From contig NZ_CP136600.1 of NCBI RefSeq assembly GCF_032911225.1, positions 4,092,001-4,156,000 on the forward strand: a stretch of 64,000 bases of DNA, read 5' to 3'. Positions 1 through 7,620 of this stretch are shown in pieces. The translations under genes and the position numbers were made by a program. This DNA comes from Thalassotalea fonticola. GTDB lineage: Bacteria > Pseudomonadota > Gammaproteobacteria > Enterobacterales > Alteromonadaceae. Numbering within the stretch: the stretch's first letter is position 1; each line of letters starts with the position of its first letter. A model generated the notes under the pieces. It saw nothing but the letters and a program-made list of their open reading frames with translations. It was not told the DNA's origin and made no database searches.

Positions 1-250
1 GGAACTTGCCAATGGTTTTCACGAACTTACCGATGAATCAGAGCAGAGACTGCGCTTTATAGCTGACAATGAACTTAGAGTTGCTAACCAATTAGAGCCC
101 AAGCCCATCGATGAAAATTTACTTTCTGCTTTGCAGTCTACATTGCCTAATTGTGCAGGGGTAGCTTTAGGTATTGACCGGTTATTAATGCTTGTTTGTG
201 CAGTTAATAGTATTGACGAAGTGATAGCTTTTCCTGTTAACAGAGCGTAA
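1..250 (+). CDS. epmA: EF-P--lysine ligase EpmA, C-terminal end (partial)
   Basis: The reading frame is open from the window edge (frame from base 2) to a TAA at 248-250 and encodes 82 residues. The end contains GVALGIDRLLML, the class II aminoacyl-tRNA synthetase motif 3 (Gly-x-Asp-Arg, ATP-binding arginine), followed by EVIAFPVNRA, as in EpmA/PoxA/GenX. EpmA attaches beta-lysine to a conserved lysine of elongation factor P in the cytoplasm, which helps translation of polyproline stretches. The upstream part of the gene lies outside the window. A lysyl-tRNA synthetase is the alternative, but the short C-terminus and the FPVNRA ending fit EpmA better. Confidence 0.85.
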   Translation, partial: ELANGFHELTDESEQRLRFIADNELRVANQLEPKPIDENLLSALQSTLPNCAGVALGIDRLLMLVCAVNSIDEVIAFPVNRA

Positions 251-275
251 CAAAAAAACTCTGCACTCTAACTTT

Positions 276-296
276 AAATGTGATAATATCACTTTT
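276..296 (+). promoter_or_regulatory. Zur-like operator upstream of the MerC gene
   Basis: A 13-bp perfect odd palindrome GTGATAATATCAC lies at 280-292, flanked by symmetric AAA (276-278) and TTT (294-296). The layout matches the gammaproteobacterial Zur box as I remember it (ATGTTATAnTATAACAT core) at about 17 of 20 informative positions. It ends 31 bp before the MerC start codon, where it would overlap a promoter. The assignment to Zur is inference. Confidence 0.5.
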
Positions 297-326
297 TAAA
301 CGATATTATAGAACAGAGATCCACTT

Positions 327-716
327 ATGCTTGATAGACTTGGTATTACGGCAACATCAATATGTGCATTACATTGCATTTTGCTGCCTGTATTAGTGCC
401 GTTATTATCTTTATTTGGTCTAGAGTTTCTTGGTGATCACGAGTCAGAGCATATCTTTTTGTTTGTGACTTTAATTCTCGGTTCAGTAGCACTATTTTCT
501 GGCTTCAAACGCTATCATCGTAAAATTTACCCTTTTTACTTATTGTTTTTAGGTGGATTTATTTACTGGCATAAACACAGTGTCGATGAAAGTTTGCAAC
601 CAATAATGATTATTGTTGGGGCATGCTTATTAATCGCTGCACATGTAGTGAATTTAAAGCTATGCAATAACTGCAGAACTTGTAGTGATCATGAGTGCGG
701 TGGCGAATTAGAATAG
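327..716 (+). CDS. MerC-domain membrane protein
   Basis: This 129-residue inner-membrane protein has about four predicted membrane segments. The first contains Cys13 and Cys17 (CALHC), the Cys pair typical of the MerC family. The C-terminal tail holds Cys113, 116, 119 and 124 (CxxCxxC-x4-C) and could bind a metal ion. Classical MerC proteins move Hg(II) across the inner membrane, but many marine homologues are not in mer operons; none of merA, merT, merP or merR is near here. The Zur-like box directly upstream suggests regulation by zinc and a role in zinc or general soft-metal handling. The family call is firm; the substrate is unknown. Confidence 0.75.
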   Translation: MLDRLGITATSICALHCILLPVLVPLLSLFGLEFLGDHESEHIFLFVTLILGSVALFSGFKRYHRKIYPFYLLFLGGFIYWHKHSVDESLQPIMIIVGACLLIAAHVVNLKLCNNCRTCSDHECGGELE

Positions 717-734
717 AATATAATTTATTTTTAT

Positions 735-768
735 ACAAAAAGGGGAGCTACAGCTCCCCTTTTTGTGC
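735..768. terminator. Bidirectional rho-independent terminator
   Basis: The stem AGGGGAGCT / AGCTCCCCT (741-749 and 752-760) is flanked by an A-run and a T-run. It can stop transcripts both from the MerC gene (plus) and from glnG (minus), which converge here. Confidence 0.85.
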
Positions 769-778
769 AAATAATAAA

Positions 779-2185
779 TTAATCTTGCAGCTCTTTTAGC
801 TTTCTCGTCAGCGTATTTCGCCCCCAACCAAGCTTTCTTGCAGCTTCCTGCTTATGCCCATGAGTAAAGTTTAGTGCTCTTTCCAAGCAAATCTTTTCAA
901 ATTCAGGAGTAGCAGTAGATAATATATCCGTAGCACCTTGAGTTAATTTATCATCTACCCAGGCCGATAATTGCTCCTGCCAACCACCACTTGTTTGCTC
1001 TGCTATGGTTGTTACTGGATTTTGTGATAACTCTTCTGGCAAATCACTTTCTAGAATTTCTTGGCCACTGGCCATTACTGTTAAATAACGACAGGTATTT
1101 TCTAACTGACGAACATTACCTGGCCAGTCACATCGTTGCATAAATTTGATTGCATCGGTAGAAATTGACTTACATTCCACGCCTAGCTCATTGGCAGCTA
1201 AGTTTAAAAAGTGTTTAGCCAATTGTTCAATATCTTCTTTACGCTCTTTTAAACTCGGAATTTGAATACGAATAACGTTAAGGCGATGAAATAAATCTTC
1301 TCGAAATTCACCTTTATTAACTCTTTCTTCAAGGTTTTGATGAGTCGCCGCTATTATTCTAACATCCACCTTAATTGGGTTGTGACCACCGACTCGGTAA
1401 AATTGACCATCAGCAAGTACACGTAATAATCGAGTTTGTACATCAATTGGCATATCGCCAATTTCGTCTAAAAATAACGTACCACCATGAGCTTGCTCAA
1501 ATCGACCTTGACGGACTGCATTGGCGCCGGTGAATGCGCCCTTTTCATGACCAAATAATTCCGACTCAATTAAATCTTTTGGAATTGCCGCCATGTTAAG
1601 CGGGATAAACGAATTTTTCTTCCTCGGGCTATGCAAATGTAGGGCATGAGCGACTAACTCTTTACCTGTACCCGACTCACCATTAATTAGCACACTAATA
1701 CTTGAACGAGAAAGACGCCCTATGGCTCTGAATACCTCTTGCATTGCTGGCGCTTCGCCAATAATACCAACACCGTCTTCTGTTTTAGTCACTACTGCTT
1801 TCTTGGCATTTTGCTCTTGTGCATGAATTAGCGCTCGCTTAGTTAAATTCAGTGCATCATCTATATCAAAAGGCTTTGGCAAATATTCAAATGCACCACC
1901 TTGATAGGCATTCACTGCGCTGTCTAGATCAGAGTGGGCGGTCATGATGATAACGGGCAGATCAGGAAATTTATCGTTGATAATGCTAAGTAATGTCATG
2001 CCATCCATTTTCGGCATACGAATATCAGAAATAATAACTTCAGGTTGGCTATACTCAAGTGCTGCTAATAAATCATCGGCATTGCTAAAAGAGGCACAGC
2101 TTATGCTTTCTCCTTTGAAGGCTCGCTCTAGAACCCAGCGTATTGAGCTATCATCGTCAACAATCCAAACTTGTTCTGAGTTCAT
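779..2185 (-). CDS. glnG: Nitrogen regulation response regulator NtrC
   Basis: NtrC, 468 residues, is a sigma-54 activator. Residues 5-120 form the receiver domain with the acidic pocket Asp10-12 and phospho-acceptor Asp54 (SDIRMP). Residues 140-370 form the AAA+ domain with Walker A GESGTGKE and the sigma-54 contact loop GAFTGA. Residues 420-465 form a Fis-type helix-turn-helix (QEAARKLGWGRNTLTRKL). When phosphorylated by NtrB under nitrogen limitation it binds enhancer boxes such as those found here before glnL and glnA. It starts at ATG with AAGAGAG upstream and follows glnL after 2 bp, so the two are co-transcribed. Length and order match the enterobacterial NtrC family. Confidence 0.97.
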   Translation of the reverse strand: MNSEQVWIVDDDSSIRWVLERAFKGESISCASFSNADDLLAALEYSQPEVIISDIRMPKMDGMTLLSIINDKFPDLPVIIMTAHSDLDSAVNAYQGGAFEYLPKPFDIDDALNLTKRALIHAQEQNAKKAVVTKTEDGVGIIGEAPAMQEVFRAIGRLSRSSISVLINGESGTGKELVAHALHLHSPRKKNSFIPLNMAAIPKDLIESELFGHEKGAFTGANAVRQGRFEQAHGGTLFLDEIGDMPIDVQTRLLRVLADGQFYRVGGHNPIKVDVRIIAATHQNLEERVNKGEFREDLFHRLNVIRIQIPSLKERKEDIEQLAKHFLNLAANELGVECKSISTDAIKFMQRCDWPGNVRQLENTCRYLTVMASGQEILESDLPEELSQNPVTTIAEQTSGGWQEQLSAWVDDKLTQGATDILSTATPEFEKICLERALNFTHGHKQEAARKLGWGRNTLTRKLKELQD

Positions 2186-2187
2186 GG

Positions 2188-3267
2188 TTATACTCTCTTC
2201 GGTAAAGGTAATAAAATGGTAAATTCGGTACGGCCAGGGTAGCTATGACAAGCTAACTTTCCTTTGTGTTGATGTATTAGTGTTTGCGCAATTGAAAGCC
2301 CCAATCCAGTGCCATCAGCGCGGCCAGAAACCATAGGGTAAAAAATAGTATCTTGAATTTCAGCAGGGATACCTGGGCCGTTATCTATGATTGATATTTT
2401 AACCGCCAACTTCACTTGTTTGCCGTTAATGGTTTGGTTGGTCGCTATTCTGGTTTTTAAGGTGATAACACCGCTTTCATCCAGTATTTGCGTCGCATTG
2501 CGGATGATATTTAGTAAACTTTGTTGCAGTTTTTCAGTATCAATCTCTATGTCAGGGATTGAAGGGTCATAATCCCTTAACATATCAATGTGCTTGGCAT
2601 TATCTAAACTAACTAATTGACGAACCTTTTCCAGAATTTCATGAATGTTGTGTAATTCTAAATTAGGTAATTGATTTGGACCTAATAACCTGTCGACCAA
2701 ATTCGTTAAACGATCTGCCTGCTCAATAATCATTGAGGTAAACTCTTGCTGATCAGGATTTAGTTCTTTATCGAGTAGTTGTGCTGCGCCACGTAAACCA
2801 CCGAGCGGGTTTTTGATCTCGTGGGCTAAACCTCTGATCAAATCTCGAGCGGCTTCCCACTGTTGTTCTTGAAAAACTTCTGCACTGATTTGTTTCTGTT
2901 TATCGATTTGTTTACATTCTAATAAAATGTGATCTCTATCATTAAAAAGTGCTGCAGAGGCAGTCACTTCAATAGTAATATGATAGTTTTCAATGAACTC
3001 CAAAACCACATCTGAATCAGTAAAGTCTTGACCGGTAAGCAGAACTTGCTTTAACCGTTCACCTGTTATGGAACAGTGCGTGAAAATATCTAGAAAAGCT
3101 TTTTGATATAAGCGGTTAAGACTTTTTGAAAATAGTGCTTCAGCGGAAGAGTTTAAATATTGAATATTTAAATTGTCGTCAATTATTACTACCGCGGTTA
3201 CAAGCTGTGGTAATAATTGCTGAGCGTAAGCTGCTCTTATCTCTTTTAAACTAGCGTTGGTGTACAA
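2188..3267 (-). CDS. glnL: Nitrogen regulation sensor histidine kinase NtrB
   Basis: NtrB is a cytoplasmic kinase/phosphatase for NtrC, controlled by PII proteins. An N-terminal PAS domain (VVIIDDNLNIQYLNSSAEALF) is followed by the HisKA phospho-acceptor box HEIKNPLGGLRGAAQLL and the ATPase domain with GTGLGLSIAQTL. There is no membrane segment, as expected. The frame opens at a TTG ending at 3279, but that codon has no Shine-Dalgarno; GGAG sits 6 bases before the TTG ending at 3267, so I place the start there (about 359 residues, close to the usual 350). The NtrC-type box at 3280-3296 lies just upstream, pointing to control of the operon by its own product. Confidence 0.95.
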   Translation of the reverse strand: MYTNASLKEIRAAYAQQLLPQLVTAVVIIDDNLNIQYLNSSAEALFSKSLNRLYQKAFLDIFTHCSITGERLKQVLLTGQDFTDSDVVLEFIENYHITIEVTASAALFNDRDHILLECKQIDKQKQISAEVFQEQQWEAARDLIRGLAHEIKNPLGGLRGAAQLLDKELNPDQQEFTSMIIEQADRLTNLVDRLLGPNQLPNLELHNIHEILEKVRQLVSLDNAKHIDMLRDYDPSIPDIEIDTEKLQQSLLNIIRNATQILDESGVITLKTRIATNQTINGKQVKLAVKISIIDNGPGIPAEIQDTIFYPMVSGRADGTGLGLSIAQTLIHQHKGKLACHSYPGRTEFTILLPLPKRV

Positions 3268-3279
3268 GGTAATCTCCAA

Positions 3280-3296
3280 TGCACCAATTTGGTGCG
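3280..3296 (-). promoter_or_regulatory. NtrC binding box in the ntrBC leader
   Basis: TGCACCAATTTGGTGCG is a near-perfect copy of the known 17-bp NtrC box (TGCACC-N5-GGTGCA). It lies 13 bp upstream of the chosen glnL start. A site this close to the start fits repression of the promoter by NtrC, as in the E. coli glnL promoter. A second dyad, AGGTG-N5-CACCT (about 3325-3339), lies further upstream in the inverse arrangement and is not a normal NtrC box. Confidence 0.8.
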
Positions 3297-3356
3297 ACCA
3301 TTTATAGCAGTGTAATAAATAGTCAGGTGTTTTGCACCTAAACAGAGAAAATTAGT

Positions 3357-3881
3357 TTAATTAACCCTAGCTCGATGCAAGTAAACAGTTCTTTCTTTAG
3401 AAGATGCAATAACCTTGCCTTGATTGTTAAGTAGCTCTAATTTAATTTTATGTTCGCCGCGATCAACATCTCTTAAGATAAATACTGAACGGGTTTGAGG
3501 CTCTCCATGTGCTTTGCCATTCATTAACAAACGTACTTTAAAGCCACGCTTGAAAACAGGTGCAACTCTACCTGAGATGTATATAGAGCCTGAGTTGTCG
3601 CGTATGGTGGCATGATCTTCTGGCTGCGAGATTTGCACTTGGTATTCTTCTTGTACGACCCTGGGACTTATATCTAGCACCGTGGTATTAACCGAAGAGA
3701 TCACAGTTTGTTTATTTTTTATTTCAATTTGCTCGGCAGTTTCTTCAGCACCAGGTTTTGGGCTATCAGAATAAACTAAATCACCATTTGCATTACGCCA
3801 AACGTATATCTTTGAAGACGCCGCTGAAGCTGGTGCTAGTAGTGTAAAAAACAGTATTACAAAAATTGTATACTTTGCCAT
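3357..3881 (-). CDS. DUF4124-domain periplasmic protein
   Basis: The 174-residue product has a signal peptide (FVILFFTLLAPASAAS). The DUF4124 motif follows directly: SKIYVWRNANGDLVYSDSPKPGA. The second half (about 90-165) is beta-rich and resembles an Ig-like fold (GSIYISGRVAPVFKRGFKVRLLMNG). Genes with this domain often sit between glnA and glnL in gammaproteobacteria, but no function is established. AAGGA lies upstream of the ATG. It is probably exported and stays in the periplasm. Confidence 0.8.
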   Translation of the reverse strand: MAKYTIFVILFFTLLAPASAASSKIYVWRNANGDLVYSDSPKPGAEETAEQIEIKNKQTVISSVNTTVLDISPRVVQEEYQVQISQPEDHATIRDNSGSIYISGRVAPVFKRGFKVRLLMNGKAHGEPQTRSVFILRDVDRGEHKIKLELLNNQGKVIASSKERTVYLHRARVN

Positions 3882-4030
3882 CGATTAAAATTTTCCTTTT
3901 CAAACCGTTTACTTAAATAAATTAATAGCCATGCTATTACTAACTAATTTAACGAAATAATCAACATAGTGCTAGTAAATATTTTGGTAGATAATCAAAG
4001 TATAGCCGCATATTTAAACCGTATTAAATA

Positions 4031-4054
4031 AAAAAGCCCGCATAAGCGGGCTTT
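4031..4054 (-). terminator. Terminator of glnA
   Basis: The stem AAAGCCCGC / GCGGGCTTT (4033-4041, 4046-4054) has an ATAA loop. On the minus strand it ends in a T-run, 25 bp after the glnA stop codon. Confidence 0.85.
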
Positions 4055-4078
4055 AATAAGTTTTATAAGCGGTAGCGT

Positions 4079-5485
4079 TTAAACGCTGTAGTACATATCA
4101 AATTCAACTGGGTGAGTAGTAGAGTTCAATAATTCAACTTCTTCACGCTTAAGAGCAATGTATGCATTGATCATATCGATATCCATTACACCACCAGCTG
4201 TTAAGAACTCGTTGTCAGCTTCTAGTGAATCAAGTGCTTCTTCAAAAGAAGAACAAACTTGTGGGATTGCTAAAGCTTCTTCAGCTGGAAGGTCGTATAA
4301 ATCTTTATCCATAGCATCGCCAGGGTGAATTTTGTTTTTGATGCCGTCAAGACCAGCCATTAACATAGCAGTAAATGCTAAGTATGGGTTTGCTGTAGGA
4401 TCAGGGAAACGAACTTCGATACGCATTGCTTTAGGGCTTGGCACAATTGGAATACGAATAGACGCTGAACGGTTACGTGCAGAGTAAGCAAGCATTACTG
4501 GCGCTTCAAAACCAGGTACAAGACGTTTGTACGAGTTAGTTGATGCGTTAGTAAAAGCGTTAAGTGCTTTAGCATGCTTGATAATACCACCGATGTAGTA
4601 AAGAGCATCTTGCGATAGTCCGCCGTATTGATCGCCAGAAAACAAGTTAACACCGTCTTTAGCTAAAGATTGGTGAACGTGCATACCAGTACCATTGTCA
4701 CCAACAAGTGGCTTAGGCATGAAAGTAGCTGTTTTACCGTATGCGTGGGCAACGTTATGGACAACATATTTGTATATTTGTACTTCATCAGCTTTTTTAA
4801 CCATAGTGTTAAAACGACAAGCGATTTCGTTTTGACCGGCCGTTGCTACTTCATGGTGATGTGCTTCAACAACTAAGCCCATTTCTTCCATTACTAAACA
4901 CATTGCTGAACGTAAATCTTGAGATGAATCAACTGGAGAAGTTGGGAAATAACCACCTTTAACACCAGGACGATGTCCCATGTTACCTTCTTCATATTCA
5001 GTACCTGAATTCCATGAAGCTTCTTTATCATCTATTTTGTAAAAAGAACCAGACATGTCAGTGTGGAAACGAACGTCATCAAAAACGAAGAACTCTGGCT
5101 CTGGACCAATTAATACTGTGTCTGCAATACCTGTAGAGCGCATGTACTCTTCTGCGCGGTTAGCAACTGAACGTGGATCACGGCTGTAACCTTGCATAGT
5201 TGCCGGTTCAACGATATCACAACGTAAGTTTAAAGTAGCTTCTTCGGTAAATGGGTCTAATACGGCTGTAGATGCATCTGGCATCATAACCATGTCAGAT
5301 TCATTAATGCCTTTCCAGCCTTCAATTGAAGAACCATCGAACATTTTACCGTCTTCAAAAAAATCTTCATCAACTTGATGATGAGGAATTGAAACGTGTT
5401 GCTCTTTACCTTTTGAATCAGTAAAGCGTAAATCAACGAACTTTACGTCGTTATCTTTGATTAAATCTAATACTGCTTGTGACAT
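4079..5485 (-). CDS. glnA: Glutamine synthetase type I (GSI-beta)
   Basis: GlnA, 468 residues, joins ammonia to glutamate with ATP in the cytoplasm and forms a dodecamer. Clear family motifs are DGSSIEGW, the ATP-binding region [17 protein letters not shown], and NRSASIRIP. The segment [10 protein letters not shown] carries the tyrosine adenylylated by GlnE in the beta subtype (about residue 397). The length equals the enterobacterial enzyme. GGAG sits 9 bases before the ATG. Upstream lie a sigma-54 promoter and NtrC boxes, so expression should rise under nitrogen limitation. Confidence 0.98.
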   Translation of the reverse strand: MSQAVLDLIKDNDVKFVDLRFTDSKGKEQHVSIPHHQVDEDFFEDGKMFDGSSIEGWKGINESDMVMMPDASTAVLDPFTEEATLNLRCDIVEPATMQGYSRDPRSVANRAEEYMRSTGIADTVLIGPEPEFFVFDDVRFHTDMSGSFYKIDDKEASWNSGTEYEEGNMGHRPGVKGGYFPTSPVDSSQDLRSAMCLVMEEMGLVVEAHHHEVATAGQNEIACRFNTMVKKADEVQIYKYVVHNVAHAYGKTATFMPKPLVGDNGTGMHVHQSLAKDGVNLFSGDQYGGLSQDALYYIGGIIKHAKALNAFTNASTNSYKRLVPGFEAPVMLAYSARNRSASIRIPIVPSPKAMRIEVRFPDPTANPYLAFTAMLMAGLDGIKNKIHPGDAMDKDLYDLPAEEALAIPQVCSSFEEALDSLEADNEFLTAGGVMDIDMINAYIALKREEVELLNSTTHPVEFDMYYSV

Positions 5486-5552
5486 GAACGTCTCCGTAAT
5501 TATTCTGCAGGTTAATTTTGAAATATTTAAAATTTCTACTTGGCAAGTACTA

Positions 5553-5568
5553 AGCTAGAAATGTGCCA
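5553..5568 (-). promoter_or_regulatory. glnA: Sigma-54 promoter of glnA
   Basis: Read on the minus strand the site is TGGCACATTTCTAGCT. It matches the -24/-12 consensus TGGCAC-N5-TTGCW with one mismatch (TAGC for TTGC), and the GG-GC spacing is correct. It would give a leader of roughly 55-60 bases before the glnA ATG. Confidence 0.75.
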
Positions 5569-5603
5569 ACTTTACATGCGCTGAAATATAAGGCTTTTTT
5601 AAA

Positions 5604-5657
5604 TGCACTTAAATTAAATTGCACTTCGTTGGTGCGTTGGTGGATCTTTGTGGTGCA
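5604..5657. promoter_or_regulatory. NtrC enhancer cluster upstream of glnA
   Basis: One strong NtrC box, TGCACTTCGTTGGTGCG, lies at 5620-5636. It is flanked by two half-conserved 17-mers: TGCACTTAAATTAAATT (5604-5620, left half only) and TGGATCTTTGTGGTGCA (5641-5657, right half only). They lie about 50-90 bp upstream of the sigma-54 promoter, a usual enhancer distance. Confidence 0.75.
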
Positions 5658-5697
5658 CTATTGCTGTTTGTATAACTTTCACTATAGCGACTATAAA

Positions 5698-5806
5698 ACA
5701 CTATCTCTGTAAGATGAATCTTTTTAAGGCGATATCGCTAGAATTATTTTCTTGTTGGAATATTACAGGTATGTAAGTAAAGAAACGTAAGTGTCGTTTC
5801 TTTTTT
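5698..5806 (+). ncRNA. Candidate small RNA or attenuated leader between glnA and the Sel1-repeat gene
   Basis: Two overlapping sigma-70-like promoters can be drawn on the plus strand: TTGCTG-16-TATAGC (5661-5688) and TTGTAT-18-TATAAA (5668-5697). A terminator hairpin with a T-run follows at 5779-5806, with no open reading frame of note between them. This would give an RNA of about 105-110 nt. It could be a separate small RNA or a leader that attenuates the gene starting at 5865. The prediction rests on sequence signals alone. Confidence 0.3.
5779..5806 (+). terminator. Orphan intrinsic terminator upstream of the Sel1-repeat gene
   Basis: The stem AAAGAAACG / CGTTTCTTT (5779-5787, 5795-5803) has a 7-base loop and is followed by T residues to 5806. 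No plus-strand gene precedes it, because glnA is transcribed away, so it either ends a short RNA or attenuates the downstream gene. Confidence 0.6.
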
Positions 5807-5864
5807 ATTATTCAAGGATTAACCTGTAGTCAATTTTAAATGAACCTAGTTCTGTGGTGAGTAG

Positions 5865-7373
5865 TTGAAATCTTTACAAAAATATTTAGTGTTTATATCA
5901 ATATTTATCTGTTTTAGCTTGCAAAACTCTTGGGCAAAGAGCATTGAGCAGGCGGATATATATTTTCAGCAACAACAGTATAAATTAGCTATTGATGAAT
6001 ATTTATCACTTGCCGATGCAGGTAATGCTAGAGCCTATTATCAGCTTGGAGCTATTTATTATAATGGTTTTGGAATTGAAAAAAGCGAAGCCCAAGCGCT
6101 CATTTGGTTTGCCTTAGCTGCTGAATATGATTTTGAAAATTCCGCAGAGATTGTAAATGAATTACTTGCTGGTGCGTCAGCAGCAGACCAAGATAAACTT
6201 CTAGGTATCATAGCTCAATTTAAAAAGAACTATGGAAAACAAGGAATTCAAGATAAATACTTTCCTCAATTTAATGAAGCAAACCTTTCTGAAAAAATTA
6301 TCTATTCAAATGGTAAACAGTTAGACGCTTCTTATGAAACGACTGATGAAGGCTTTATTGAAAGCGATGACAGTTCGACAACATTTGAAGAAGAATTATT
6401 TGATGATGAGGAAGGTTTTACAGAGCAAACTTTTCAGTCGTCAAAGGTCTTAGAAAACTTTAACAATAGACCTTATTTGCTGGTCGTTGACTACGATATT
6501 GCTCCTGATGGATCTCGCAGAAACTTTAATCCGGTACAGGTCATTGGCAACCCTAATAAAGGTATATTAGATCTTTCTTATAGCAACTCCTTAAAGCCAA
6601 CGTTTAAAGGGAAAAGTGTGAATTTTGTGCATCGTTCCTATTTAGGTGTTGCTAATTACGGTCCATTTGAGATTCGTCGAGAAATGGGGTTTTTATATTC
6701 TCGCGTAACACGGTATGTGCGCAAACTAGCTGATAGTAAAGTTCCTAAGGAACAATATCAACATGCGGCCGCATTAATGTATTTTACTTGGTTAAAACAA
6801 GAAGAAGGGCAAGTGGAAGCATTGTTAAAAAGTTCATCAGAAGGTGGTTATATCCCGGCACAATTTGAATACGGTTTACTACTTTATAGAGAGCAAAAAA
6901 ATATAAAATTAGCTGTCGAGTTGATCTCAAAAGCCGCGCTACAAGGCTTTACCCAGGCTGAATACCGACTAGGAAGGTTAATCTTAGATAGTCCTTGGAT
7001 TATTCAAGACGATAAGAGGGCGTTATTTTGGTTAGAGTTAGCCGCTCAAAAAGCGCATGTAGGAGCTACTTTAAAAACCAGCGAAGTTAAGCTGTTATCT
7101 AAGAATAAAAAGCTACTTGATGCTTTAGGTGCAATTGATTTATTAGCTAAATTGCCCGAGACAGAAGCAGAAAACCCTGAATATCTTTATTTACAAGCAT
7201 TGGCTCATAACAATATGAGACCACGAAAATTATCCGTAGCTGTTACTTATATACGCGAAGCAATAGAGCTTGGCAATGATCGAGGCTGGGATGTGACTCT
7301 TTGGCAAGATACTTTAAAAAGGTGGACGTCTGGAGGCTCTGTAACCATTGTTGAAATGGCAACAGATGACTAA
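5865..7373 (+). CDS. Sel1-like/TPR repeat exported protein
   Basis: This 502-residue protein has an N-terminal signal peptide (YLVFISIFICFSLQNSWAKS). Sel1-like helical repeats lie at about 45-90 (ARAYYQLGAIYYNGFGIEKSEAQALIWFALAAEY) and at about 330-400 (ALQGFTQAEYRLGRLIL, DDKRALFWLELAAQKAH). The middle part is acidic and of unknown fold. Sel1 repeats usually bind other proteins; no enzymatic motif is seen. The start is a TTG with a weak GGTGAG just upstream; an ATG alternative in frame was not found nearby. It stands alone, with a terminator of its own at 7449-7480. The function is unknown. Confidence 0.75.
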   Translation: MKSLQKYLVFISIFICFSLQNSWAKSIEQADIYFQQQQYKLAIDEYLSLADAGNARAYYQLGAIYYNGFGIEKSEAQALIWFALAAEYDFENSAEIVNELLAGASAADQDKLLGIIAQFKKNYGKQGIQDKYFPQFNEANLSEKIIYSNGKQLDASYETTDEGFIESDDSSTTFEEELFDDEEGFTEQTFQSSKVLENFNNRPYLLVVDYDIAPDGSRRNFNPVQVIGNPNKGILDLSYSNSLKPTFKGKSVNFVHRSYLGVANYGPFEIRREMGFLYSRVTRYVRKLADSKVPKEQYQHAAALMYFTWLKQEEGQVEALLKSSSEGGYIPAQFEYGLLLYREQKNIKLAVELISKAALQGFTQAEYRLGRLILDSPWIIQDDKRALFWLELAAQKAHVGATLKTSEVKLLSKNKKLLDALGAIDLLAKLPETEAENPEYLYLQALAHNNMRPRKLSVAVTYIREAIELGNDRGWDVTLWQDTLKRWTSGGSVTIVEMATDD

Positions 7374-7448
7374 CTTCTATGCTCTTATATTTCTGCAAAT
7401 TAATCACTACATTCCGATGAGTATTTAATAAATAACAACAAATAAATG

Positions 7449-7480
7449 CCGTTAAACCAGAATTTAATAACGGTTTTTTT
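7449..7480 (+). terminator. Terminator of the Sel1-repeat gene
   Basis: CCGTTA / TAACGG (7449-7454, 7468-7473) with A/T pairing inside the loop is followed by seven T residues. Confidence 0.7.
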
Positions 7481-7620
7481 ATTTGTTGCCGTTTAAAAAC
7501 ACAATAACCACACTATTTATTTTCTTTATTGGCCTTACTCCTGTACAATACGCGCCCAAATGTAGTGCTGTGCATAAATGCATGTGCACAGTAGATCTAT
7601 TAAACCTAAAGGCTAATACA

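Noticed and set aside
327..716. Mercury resistance operon
   Set aside because: Only a MerC-domain protein is present; no merR, merT, merP or merA, and the upstream box looks like Zur rather than MerR.
3325..3339. Second NtrC box upstream of glnL (AGGTG-N5-CACCT)
   Set aside because: It is a palindrome, but the half-sites are in the reverse arrangement compared with TGCACC-N5-GGTGCA.
5650..5665. Possible sigma-54 promoter on the plus strand (TGGTGCACTATTGC)
   Set aside because: The GG to GC distance is one base too short, and the GGTGC part belongs to an NtrC half-site.
7483..7620. N-terminal extension of TypA by 46 residues
   Set aside because: The family begins with [19 protein letters not shown], and a GTG with AAAGG upstream at 7621 gives the usual length; the extra stretch overlaps the terminator region of the preceding gene.
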